DNA of 9,593 nucleotides from Streptosporangiaceae bacterium (GCA_025934635.1 JAICWX010000327.1:1-9593), one strand, 5' to 3'; shown: positions 1 through 6,402, numbered from the stretch's first letter. Notes: generated from the letters alone by a model not told the origin. Numbers and translations are program-made.

Positions 1-894
1 CAAGGTGGCGCGGGTGGCCAGCGGCACCTGGGACACCCCGGGGCCGAAGAAGTCCACGAACTTGCCGACGACGCGTATCCGGCGCAGCAGCTCGGCCACG
101 GTCAGCACCAGGTCGGTGGCGGTGGTGCCCTCGGTCAGCTCCCCGGTGAGCTTGAGCCCGACGACCTGAGGGATCAGCATGCTCATCGGCTGGCCGAGCA
201 TGGCCGCCTCGGCCTCGATGCCACCGACGCCCCAGCCCAGCACGCCCAGCCCGTTGATCATCGGAGTGTGCGAATCGGTGCCCACGAGGCTGTCCGGATA
301 GGCCGTGGGGCGCTGTCCGCCGTCCCTGGTGAACACCACACGGGCCAGGTACTCCAGGTTGACCTGATGGCAGATCCCGGTGCCCGGCGGCACCACGCGC
401 AGCCCGGCGAACGCCTGCTGGCCCCAGCGCAAGAACGCGTACCGCTCGGCGTTGCGCCGGTACTCAAGCTCGATGTTGCGCTCCAGCGCGTCCGGGCGGC
501 CGAAGTAGTCGGCGATCACCGAGTGGTCGATGATCAGCTCGGCCGGGCGCAGCGGGTTCACCAGCGCCGGGTCGCCGCCGAGGGAGATCATCGCTTCCCG
601 CATCGCAGCCAGGTCCACCAGGCACGGCACCCCGGTGAAGTCTTGCAGCAGCACCCGGGCCGGGGTGAAGGCGATCTCGGCAGCCGGCTCGGCCATCGGG
701 TCCCACCCGGCCAGCGCCTGGATCTGCGCGGCGGTGACCAGGTGCCCGTCCTCGTTGCGCAGCAGGTTCTCCAGCAGCACCTTCAGGCAGAACGGCAGCC
801 GGGCCGCCCCGTCGATCGCGTGCACCCGGAAGATCCGGTAGGTGTCACCGCCGGCGGTCAGCGTGCCAGCCGCGCCGAAGCTGTCCGCGGACAT
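1..894 (-). CDS. acnA: Aconitate hydratase A, N-terminal 298 residues (runs off the window)
   Basis: Aconitase interconverts citrate and isocitrate in the cytosolic TCA cycle, using a [4Fe-4S] cluster. The visible 298 residues cover the N-terminal part of a family that is usually about 900 residues long; the gene is cut by the window edge, not broken. Seen directly: the frame is open throughout, with the family blocks [62 protein letters not shown] (D207-S208-H209) and [15 protein letters not shown]. The cluster cysteines lie further on and are not in the window. The start is the ATG at 894-892, which shares one base with the TGA of the preceding gene (TGATG), so translation is probably coupled. 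It is the last visible gene of the minus-strand operon. The family call is secure. The AcnA subtype follows from the N-terminal motifs. Confidence 0.95.
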   Translation of the reverse strand, partial: MSADSFGAAGTLTAGGDTYRIFRVHAIDGAARLPFCLKVLLENLLRNEDGHLVTAAQIQALAGWDPMAEPAAEIAFTPARVLLQDFTGVPCLVDLAAMREAMISLGGDPALVNPLRPAELIIDHSVIADYFGRPDALERNIELEYRRNAERYAFLRWGQQAFAGLRVVPPGTGICHQVNLEYLARVVFTRDGGQRPTAYPDSLVGTDSHTPMINGLGVLGWGVGGIEAEAAMLGQPMSMLIPQVVGLKLTGELTEGTTATDLVLTVAELLRRIRVVGKFVDFFGPGVSQVPLATRATL

Positions 895-1385
895 CAGGCG
901 CTCCCGGAGGCTGACCCTGGGCCGGCGCCGTCAGGCAGGTCCAGGCCGTCCAGGCTCAGCACATCCGACCGCAGCCCGACGGCGAGCCGGTTCCAGCCGT
1001 TGATCGCGACGACCGCGAACGTCAGCACGGCGATCTCCTCCGGGGAGAACTCGGCCTCGACCGCGGCGTAGACGTCGTCGGAGGCGCCGGCGCGGGGCAG
1101 CTCGGTGAGTGCCTCGCACCAGGCCAGCGCGGCCCGCTCCCGGGCGGTGTAGTACGGCGCCTCCCGCCAGGCGGCGACGGTGTCCAGCCGGGTCTGGTGC
1201 TCCCCGCGGGCGCGCGCGTCCCGGTTGTGCATCGCCAGGCAGTAGGTGCAGCCGTTGATCTGCGAGACCCGGACGCGCACCAGCTCCAGCAGTTCCGGCT
1301 CCAGGGTGGCCGAGTGCACCGCGCGTTCCAGTTCGGCCATCGCCCGCATGCCGGCGGGGAACACCTTGTGATAGTCAACCCGCAT
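894..1385 (-). CDS. AhpD-like carboxymuconolactone decarboxylase-family protein
   Basis: This is a 163-residue protein of the alkylhydroperoxidase D / carboxymuconolactone decarboxylase superfamily. The redox motif C46-x2-C49-x3-H53 (GCTYCLAMH) is complete, preceded by the typical helix [13 protein letters not shown]. The later segment [22 protein letters not shown] matches the family's second conserved helix. Members with CxxC usually reduce peroxides through a thiol relay, but the substrate here is unknown. The start is the ATG at 1385, chosen because AAGGAGG lies 8 bases upstream. A longer frame from GTG at 1466 adds 27 uncharacteristic residues and has no well-spaced ribosome site. The stop overlaps the aconitase start by one base. 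Inference: coupling to aconitase, whose cluster is oxidation-sensitive, suggests a protective or redox role. The last 12 or so residues are a low-complexity Gly/Ser/Pro tail. Confidence 0.9.
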   Translation of the reverse strand: MRVDYHKVFPAGMRAMAELERAVHSATLEPELLELVRVRVSQINGCTYCLAMHNRDARARGEHQTRLDTVAAWREAPYYTARERAALAWCEALTELPRAGASDDVYAAVEAEFSPEEIAVLTFAVVAINGWNRLAVGLRSDVLSLDGLDLPDGAGPGSASGSA

Positions 1386-1393
1386 CGTTAGGT

Positions 1394-1400
1394 CCTCCTT
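1394..1400 (-). promoter_or_regulatory. Strong ribosome binding site fixing the start of the AhpD-like gene
   Basis: On the minus strand the sequence is AAGGAGG followed by 8 bases and ATG. This near-perfect anti-16S match is why the 163-residue start is preferred over the upstream GTG. It lies in the 77-base gap after the shortened sdhB, the only sizeable gap in the operon, so it gives the AhpD-like and aconitase genes their own translation entry. No convincing promoter is visible in the gap. Confidence 0.75.
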
Positions 1401-1462
1401 CACAGTCGAGTCATCCACGGCTGGTGGGCCGGGAAGCTCCATCGGGTGCCGCATATTTTTCG

Positions 1463-1852
1463 TCACCCTGCCGGGGGACGGTCCTCGCGGCGGCGCCAGG
1501 AGCGCAGCACCCGGCCCAGCGGGTCATACCGCTGGTCGGCGGAGCGCTCCTTCATCGGGATGATCGCGTTGTCGGTGATCTTGATGCCGGCCGGGCAGAC
1601 CTCGGTGCAGCACTTGGTGATGTTGCACAGTCCCAGGCCCTGCCGCGTGCGCAGGGGCTGGCGGCGGTCGCCGCACTTGCCGGCCTTGCAGTTCCACCGG
1701 ATCGCCAGGTCCCCGGCCTGGGTGGCCTGCAGCCGGTGCAGCACGTCCAGCACCACCTCGCCCTCATAGACCGGGACCGTGTAATCGGTCAGCCCGCCGC
1801 CGGCCGCGTCGCCGCGCCATACCCGGAATTGCCTGGTTGCCTGGTCTGCCAT
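1463..1852 (-). CDS. sdhB: Succinate dehydrogenase iron-sulfur subunit with a large in-frame internal deletion
   Basis: SdhB normally carries electrons from SdhA to quinone through [2Fe-2S], [4Fe-4S] and [3Fe-4S] clusters and is about 240-260 residues long in actinomycetes. This frame has 129 residues. Residues 1-61 match the normal N-terminus (VWRGDA, EVVLDVLHRLQATQ, RWNCKAGKCG with C55 and C60). Residues from about 65 match the normal C-terminus (GLGLCNITKCCTEVCPAGI, TDNAIIPMKER, YDPL). The join is near 1668-1672. Roughly 120 residues are missing, including the other two [2Fe-2S] ligands and the whole CxxCxxC segment, so a working electron wire is very unlikely. The frame is preserved without a stop. 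The start ATG at 1852 has GAGG about 9 bases upstream and lies 11 bases after the stop of the NDH/SdhC chimera. No sdhA lies next to it. It is best read as a deletion scar or remnant; a small ferredoxin-like product cannot be excluded. Confidence 0.85.
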   Translation of the reverse strand: MADQATRQFRVWRGDAAGGGLTDYTVPVYEGEVVLDVLHRLQATQAGDLAIRWNCKAGKCGDRRQPLRTRQGLGLCNITKCCTEVCPAGIKITDNAIIPMKERSADQRYDPLGRVLRSWRRREDRPPAG

Positions 1853-1863
1853 CGCTGCCGTCC

Positions 1864-3324
1864 TCAGAACACCCGCGGGTCGTGGATGACGCCGCTGGCC
1901 ACCAGCCGCACGTACAGGTCGGTCAGCGCCACCCAGACCAGCGACAGCCAGGCGAAGTTGCCGTGGTAGGGGTTCAGCCGGGACACGAACGTCCACGCCT
2001 TGTACCGGATCGGGTGCTTGGAGAAGTGGTTGATCCGGCCGCCGACGGCGTGCCGGCAGGCATGACAGGACAGCGAGTACAGCCACAGCAGCACCGCGTT
2101 GATCACCAGCACGACCGTGCCCACGCCGATCCCGATGTGCCCGCCGAAGTCGAACGCGGCGATCGCGTCCCAGGTGAGGATCACGTTGAACGCCAGCGCG
2201 GCGTAGAAGAAGTACCGGTGGACGTTCTGGCCGAGCAGCGGGAACCGGGTCTCGCCGGTGTAGCGGCGGCGCGGCTCGGGAACCGCACAGGCCGACGGGG
2301 ACAGCCACCAGGACCGGTAGTACGCCTTGCGGTAGTAATAGCAGGTCAGCCGAAACCCCAGCGGAAAGATGAGGATGATCACCCCCTGGGTGAGGTCGGG
2401 GACGGCTGCCGCATCGTCCGCGCCGAACACCTCCGGCCGGCCCGGCACGTGCAGTTTCGGCGTTACTCGCAGCCGCCCGGACCGGGCGGTCTCCAGGCCG
2501 AGGGTGGCGATGAGCGGGCTGGCCATCGCGCCCGCGGTCCACACCATGGTGTGGCACGGCAGGTCCGTGCCGTCGGTCAGCCGGACTGCGGACGCGGTGA
2601 TCTCCGCGATCCCGGTGTCCAGCCGCACGTCGATCCCGCGCTGCCGCAGCCTGCCCAGCGCGGCGGCCGACAGCTTGCCGCCCAGTTCGGGCAGGCCGTG
2701 CGGGGCCACGTCGGCCAGCATCCAGTGCAGGTGCTCTGGCCGCAGGTTGATGAACCGGGGCAGCAGCCGGCGGGTGAAAAGGTGCAGCGCCGCCGCCGTC
2801 TCCACCCCGGCATAGCCGGCGTCGGCCACCGTGAACGTGCAGTGCGCGGCGCGCCCCTGCGCGTCGCCGACCGCGTTCCCGAGCTCCAACTCGGCCAGCA
2901 CGTGGTCGTGCGGGTGGGTGGCCTGGGCCAGCGTCTTCATCCCGCGGCCGTGCTGCTCTCCGCCCGGCGTGCCGAACGTCCTGGTGACCGCGCCCGGGCA
3001 CAGCACCAGGTAATCCCAGGGTACGGTGTGCACCTCGCCGGTGACCGCCTGCGCCACGCAGGCGCGGGCATCCAGGTCGATGCCGGTGATCGAGCAAGGC
3101 GCCCGCAGCGTCCGCCGCAGGGCCCGGCGCAGCGACACGGCGACGGCCTGCGGCGTGATCACGCCCGCCGCCACCTGCGGCAGCAGCGGGCTGTAGAGCA
3201 TGTAATCGACCGGGCTGGCCAGCGTCAGCTCGGCCTCCTCCGGGCGCAGCAGCCGCTCCAACTCCCGGGCGCAGTGGAACCCGGCGAAGCCAGCCCCGAC
3301 GATCAGCACCCTCGGCCGGGTCAT
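1864..3324 (-). CDS. Chimeric protein: NDH-2-like NADH dehydrogenase joined to SdhC-type membrane anchor
   Basis: The product has 486 residues. Residues 1-312 are an FAD/NAD(P) oxidoreductase of the type II NADH dehydrogenase group: the FAD dinucleotide fold VGAGFAG (residues 9-15), YSPLLPQVAAG (44-54), DYLVLCPGAVTR (104-115), a second nucleotide fold near 166-173 and the FAD-contacting GADDAAAVPDL (301-311). From about residue 314 the sequence changes to the C-terminal part of the actinobacterial succinate dehydrogenase anchor (Rv0249c type): FPLGFRLTCYYYRKAYYRS, CAVPEP, TGETRFPL, HRYFFYAALAFNVILTWDAI, LWLYSLSCHACRH and HFSKHPIRYKAWTFVSRLN, with about four membrane segments. The NDH-2 C-terminus, with its quinone-site and membrane-helix region, and the SdhC N-terminus are absent. 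The start ATG overlaps the upstream stop by 4 bases (ATGA). The join is seen directly near 2383-2390; whether the fusion works is unknown. A gene-fusing deletion is the simplest origin. Confidence 0.85.
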   Translation of the reverse strand: MTRPRVLIVGAGFAGFHCARELERLLRPEEAELTLASPVDYMLYSPLLPQVAAGVITPQAVAVSLRRALRRTLRAPCSITGIDLDARACVAQAVTGEVHTVPWDYLVLCPGAVTRTFGTPGGEQHGRGMKTLAQATHPHDHVLAELELGNAVGDAQGRAAHCTFTVADAGYAGVETAAALHLFTRRLLPRFINLRPEHLHWMLADVAPHGLPELGGKLSAAALGRLRQRGIDVRLDTGIAEITASAVRLTDGTDLPCHTMVWTAGAMASPLIATLGLETARSGRLRVTPKLHVPGRPEVFGADDAAAVPDLTQGVIILIFPLGFRLTCYYYRKAYYRSWWLSPSACAVPEPRRRYTGETRFPLLGQNVHRYFFYAALAFNVILTWDAIAAFDFGGHIGIGVGTVVLVINAVLLWLYSLSCHACRHAVGGRINHFSKHPIRYKAWTFVSRLNPYHGNFAWLSLVWVALTDLYVRLVASGVIHDPRVF

Positions 3325-3602
3325 GTCTCAGCCCCTGGCCCGTCTTCGCCGAGCCAGGGCCACAGTCCCGCACCGCACATGCACTCCTCGGCCTCGGCCG
3401 CCGGCGCGGACGCGTCTGGGTGCTCGGCCAGCAGGTCACGCCGCCACCGGGCAGCGCTGACGCCCCGGCCCGCGGCGTCCGCTGCCCGCACCGCCAGCGC
3501 CTTCACCCGAGGGCCGCAGGAAGCGCCCTCCAGCCACTCCGCCAGCGCCGGATCACCGGTATCCGGCAGGCCGGCCCACCCCAGGTCATCATGCACCCGC
3601 AT
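3321..3602 (-). CDS. Small protein of unknown function with a C-terminal CMCGAGLWPW motif
   Basis: I do not recognise the family. The frame encodes 93 residues, likely soluble, with no signal peptide or membrane segment. The N-terminus contains WAGLPDTGDPALAEWLEG; the middle is Arg/Ala-rich and helical-looking; the C-terminus has a Cys/Trp cluster, EECMCGAGLWPWL (C74, C76, W81, W83), with another Cys at 29. The CxCGxG piece loosely recalls the beginning of a SEC-C zinc motif, but the remaining ligands are not there. Its reality is supported by the ATGA overlap with the NDH/SdhC chimera and by a GGAGG just upstream. That GGAGG is only 3 bases from the ATG at 3602; the in-frame GTG two codons later (3596) is better spaced at 9 bases and may be the true start. 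It appears to be the first gene of the minus-strand operon. A redox or metal-binding accessory role is only a guess. Confidence 0.7.
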   Translation of the reverse strand: MRVHDDLGWAGLPDTGDPALAEWLEGASCGPRVKALAVRAADAAGRGVSAARWRRDLLAEHPDASAPAAEAEECMCGAGLWPWLGEDGPGAET

Positions 3603-3620
3603 CTACCTCCGCGTTCAAGG

Positions 3621-3644
3621 ATCGGTATCCGGACCCGGATCGAT
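3621..3644 (-). promoter_or_regulatory. Inverted repeat in the leader of the minus-strand operon (possible operator or hairpin)
   Basis: The core is a perfect pair, ATCCGG (3627-3632) and CCGGAT (3635-3640), around a 2-base centre. It is extended by ATCG (3621-3624) and CGAT (3641-3644) with a 2-base bulge. It ends about 19 bases upstream of the first start codon of the operon, between the two divergent genes, so it could be an operator or a leader hairpin. No regulator family can be named. In high-G+C DNA such repeats also arise by chance. Confidence 0.35.
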
Positions 3645-3670
3645 GTTCGCTTAGGGAGCCTGCAGGTTCC

Positions 3671-3698
3671 TTGTAAGCCTGCGGTACGACGATGATAT
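3671..3698 (+). promoter_or_regulatory. folE: Possible promoter of the GTP cyclohydrolase fragment
   Basis: TTGTAA (3671-3676) and TGATAT (3693-3698) are separated by 16 bases and resemble -35 and -10 boxes of a housekeeping sigma factor. The implied leader is short, followed by GGAGGAGG (3716-3723) 5 bases before the ATG at 3729. The heptamer AGCCTGC occurs twice here (3657-3663 and 3676-3682), the second copy overlapping the spacer. The ribosome site is convincing; the promoter boxes are only suggestive. Confidence 0.3.
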
Positions 3699-3728
3699 CG
3701 AGGGCGATGCCTGCCGGAGGAGGCACGG

Positions 3729-4098
3729 ATGAGTACAGAGCGGTACCTGGAATCGCGTCCGGCGCTGGCCGGGGGCGCGGGCGATGACCTGGAGCTCGAC
3801 CGGGAAGAGTGGCCGGCGGTCTGCCCGCCGGGAGATCACCCCGGAGCAGTGGCGGCGGTTCGAGGGCTACATGCTGGAGATCTTCACAGCGCTCGGCATG
3901 CCTGCCGGGACTGTGTCCACGGCTGATACCCCACGCCGGTTCCTGGAGGCGATCTTCGAGGCCACCAGCGGGTACGAGGGGGACGGGAAGCTGGTGACCG
4001 CGTTCCCGACCGAGTGCCGCGGTCGGCCGGACTGCCGGATCAGCCAGGTGGTGGAGAGCCGATCCCGTTCTTCTCCTTGTGCAAGCACCACTGCCGCG
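3729..4098 (+). pseudogene. folE: GTP cyclohydrolase I, 5' fragment with two frameshifts and lost 3' half
   Basis: GTP cyclohydrolase I makes dihydroneopterin triphosphate, the first step towards folate and pterins. The first frame begins MSTERYLESRPALAGG behind a good ribosome site and leaves the family pattern near 3815-3825. The next frame carries ITPEQWRRFEGYMLEIFTAL, DTPRRFLEAIFEATSGYEGD and LVTAFPTEC. A second shift near 4050-4055, a one-base loss, moves PIPFFSLCKHHC into a third register. That last piece contains the Cys and His-His that normally bind zinc and form the active site. Homology ends near 4092-4098, where the sequence becomes the tail of the opposite-strand regulator. About half of a usual protein is missing, so it cannot be functional as read. 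The family call is good. Whether the shifts are biological or sequencing errors is open, but the truncation is not explained by base-calling. Confidence 0.8.
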
Positions 4099-5763
4099 CC
4101 AGGCAGGCCCCCAGCCGGGCGGATGCCCAGGCTGCGAAGAAGGAGTTGGCTTCTGCGGCCCGGACCGAGCGGCGGAACGCCGCCTCGGCCTGGTCCAGCA
4201 ACCCTGCTGCTTCCCACGCGATGCCCAGGCCGCGGAGCGCCCCGGCTGAGCAGGCCGCGTGCTGGATGCGGGTGGCGATGGCCAGCGCCTCCTCAGCCGT
4301 CTCGGCCGCCTCGCCGGCCCGGCCGGCGAACGCGAGCGCCTCGCTGCGGCGCCACAAGCACTCGCTTTCCTCCGCCGGGTAGCGGTGCGCCCGCGCCCAG
4401 GTAAGCGTTTCGCTGATCTCAGCGAGGCCAGCCTCGGACTCGGCCAGCAGCACGAGAGCGTGGCCGCGGGTGGTCTGGGGGCTCTACAGCCGCAGCACGT
4501 CAGCCGGCATGACGGGGAGATGAGCCAGGTCGCCAAGCCGGGCGACGGCTTCCCGTAGCCGTCCCGCCATGAAGCTGGCCATGGCCTGCCGGTACAGCAG
4601 CCGTGTGCTGCCGCGATCTCACCCGACTGGTCGAGCAGCCGCCGGGCACGCCGGAGCCGCCGCTCGGCGGGGGCGAGGTTCCTGGCGGGCAGGTCGATGA
4701 TCGCGGCCGCGGCGAGAGCCTGGCCGAGCGCGGCCGGCTGGTCCCGGGCCTCGGCGAGGGCGAGTTCGGCGAGTTTCGCGCCGCGGGCCAGGCTGACCGA
4801 TCTGGCTTCGAGGATGGCAAGCTCGGCAGCAGCCGGGAGCGCTCCCCGGCGTCGCCGCAATTCTCCAGCGCGGCTTGGAGGCCGGCGCGGGCGCCGGCAA
4901 GCGCGCCGCGGCGACCTCCGCAGCATCGGCGCCGCGGTTGCGCAGTGCCTGGGCGAGGCGCGCGTGCAGGCATGCTTTGCCGGCCGGGTCGAGCCTGGCG
5001 AAGAGCACCTGGCTGATCCGCTCGTGGCCGGGGGCCCAGCCGCTCGGTTCGGTCTGGGACAGTCCGGCACTGGCCAGCCTGGCCAGGTCACCCAGTACAT
5101 CAGGCAGGTCACGGCCGCTTGCCTCGGCCAGCAGGGCGGGCGGCATGGGGTGCCCAAGCAGCGCCAGCAGCATCAGCAACCCTCGCATGCCGGCGGTCAG
5201 CCCGGCGAGCCGGCCGCTGACCACCTCACCGACGCGGCGTCGACGGGCGCCAGGACCCGAACGGAGTCGGCCGGTGACCCAAGGCGCCAGCGGCCCTTAT
5301 CATCCCGGCGGATGAACTGCCGGTCTGTCAGCGCCCCGATGACCTCTGTCACTTGGATAGGGACGGCGCTGGCCTGCGTGATGACGGTGTCGGCCAAGGC
5401 CCGGTCGACGAAGAAGGCACGTACCGCGTCGGCGGGCAGCGGGCCGAGTGTGATGTGCCTGGCCAGCCCGGCCGGAACGCCGAAAGGCTCTGCTGCTGAA
5501 ACGTCCGCCCTCCTCGCGTCCGGCTGATACGTGGCAACCAGGCAGACCCGGTCGCAGGACCGCGCCAGCCGGCCGAGCAAGGCCCTGCTGGCAGGGTCGG
5601 TCCACTGCGCGTCGTCCACCGTGATCAGGCAGCGTGGCCGCGCCGCGGCTTCGACCAGGCGCACGGCACCCTGGAAGGCGAACGCGTGGCGGGTCTCCTC
5701 CGCTGTCGGCTCCGCGACGTCGCCAGACGGCTCCGCCATGGCGGGGACCAGGACGGCGCCGAT
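4095..5763 (-). pseudogene. Broken LuxR-family regulator: AAA ATPase half plus TPR-like region, no HTH domain
   Basis: Large ATPase-containing LuxR regulators (LAL/MalT-like) have an N-terminal NTPase, a TPR-like middle and a C-terminal HTH. Here the sequence starts inside the NTPase, near VPAMAEPSGDVAEPTAEETRH. It has the Walker B-like segment CLITVDDAQWTDPASRALLGRL and CLVATYQPDARR, but no Walker A. It continues through LLMLLALLGHPMPPALLAEASG, WAPGHERISQVLFARLDP, AELAILEARSVSLARGAKLA, LYRQAMASFMAGRLREAVAR and ETLTWARAHRYPAEES to FFAAWASARLGACLARQW. It passes through five reading registers, implying four one-base losses near 5230, 4908, 4845 and 4600, plus an in-frame TAG at 4486-4484. The 3' end stops at the folE fragment and no HTH follows. 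The 5' end is joined to a permease fragment. It is clearly non-functional as read. The target of the ancestral regulator is unknown. Confidence 0.8.
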
Positions 5764-6182
5764 CCGGGCGAACAAGACGATGAAGCACGGGACGGCGACG
5801 TCCACCACCCAGCCGTCCGCGGTGAACTTGGTCATCAGGAACACCAGGGTGGCCATCCCCGTCCCGCTGCGCCGACGCCGTCCAGCACCGCCCTGTACCG
5901 CCAGCCGGCTGGCCGCGCCCGCCGCCAGTGCGCGGCTAGCCGGGCCTGCGACAGCGTAAACCCGGTGAACACGCCGATCGCGAATAGCGGGATCAGCGCC
6001 TGGGTGTTCCCGCCGACCGCGATCAGCAGGACGGCGGACAGCACCCCGATGCCGGGGGCGAACACCTGCCGGTCATCGCGCAGCGCGAACACGTGCGGCA
6101 GGTAGTTGTCCCGGGCCAGCACGCTGGCCAGCAGCGGCAGGCTGCAGAACGAGGCGTTGGCGGCAGTCGCCACACCGTTACG
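5763..6182 (-). pseudogene. APC-family amino acid permease, C-terminal fragment with a frameshift
   Basis: About 135 residues resemble the C-terminal part of an APC-superfamily amino acid transporter, which is normally around 600 residues with 12 or more membrane segments. Recognisable blocks are AANASFCSLPLLASVLARDN, YLPHVFALRDDR, GIGVLSAVLLIAVGGN, ALIPLFAIGVFTGFTLSQ and WRRARPAGWRYRAVLDGVGA. After a one-base loss near 5857-5865 the frame changes to MATLVFLMTKFTADGWVVDV and AVPCFIVLFARI. That last segment runs without a stop into the LuxR ATPase remnant near 5763. The region upstream of about 6182 has an open frame but no permease features, so the N-terminal three quarters are missing. No substrate can be inferred. 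Exact ends are approximate because they are judged from motif loss. Confidence 0.75.
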
Positions 6183-6402
6183 GTTAGCCCGCCGCGCTCC
6201 CTGCCTGGCATGCCCGTACGGTGCGCGCGCCCGTCGCGCGGCTTCATCCAGTACATCACGGATACCCCATCGTGCCGGATCGACCATCACGAGCCTGGCC
6301 GGCGTTGCTTGCAGGGAAGTTGCAGGCAGCCGCCGTCATGATCAGCGCATGCAGGTCGACGGGCTGAGGCCCGCAGTGCGCTACGACCGGAGATGATGGG
6401 CC
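6183..6402. promoter_or_regulatory. Non-coding stretch upstream of the GH65 gene, with a phased direct repeat
   Basis: I see no recognisable gene in these 220 bases; open frames on both strands here have no family features. The heptamer TTGCAGG occurs at 6309-6315 and 6320-6326, a period of 11 bases, and TGCAGG recurs at 6350-6355. Repeats one helical turn apart upstream of a sugar-phosphorolysis gene could be a regulator site. GGGC-TGAG-GCCC (6361-6372) is a small dyad. A weak GGAG (6389-6392) lies 10 bases before the GH65 ATG. No clear -35/-10 pair is visible. Confidence 0.35.

Noticed and set aside
894..1466. Longer AhpD-like protein starting at GTG 1466
   Set aside because: The extra 27 residues do not resemble the family, and the start lacks a properly spaced ribosome site. 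AAGGAGG precedes the internal ATG at 1385.
1837..3654. Plus-strand open frame of 605 codons opposite the NDH/SdhC operon
   Set aside because: It has low-complexity Arg/Gln/Pro composition and no recognisable domain. It lies antisense to two clearly coding minus-strand frames.
3589..5157. Minus-strand open frame of 522 codons as one gene
   Set aside because: Only a middle stretch of it matches the LuxR-type TPR region. The rest is out of register with the homologous segments and runs antisense to folE.
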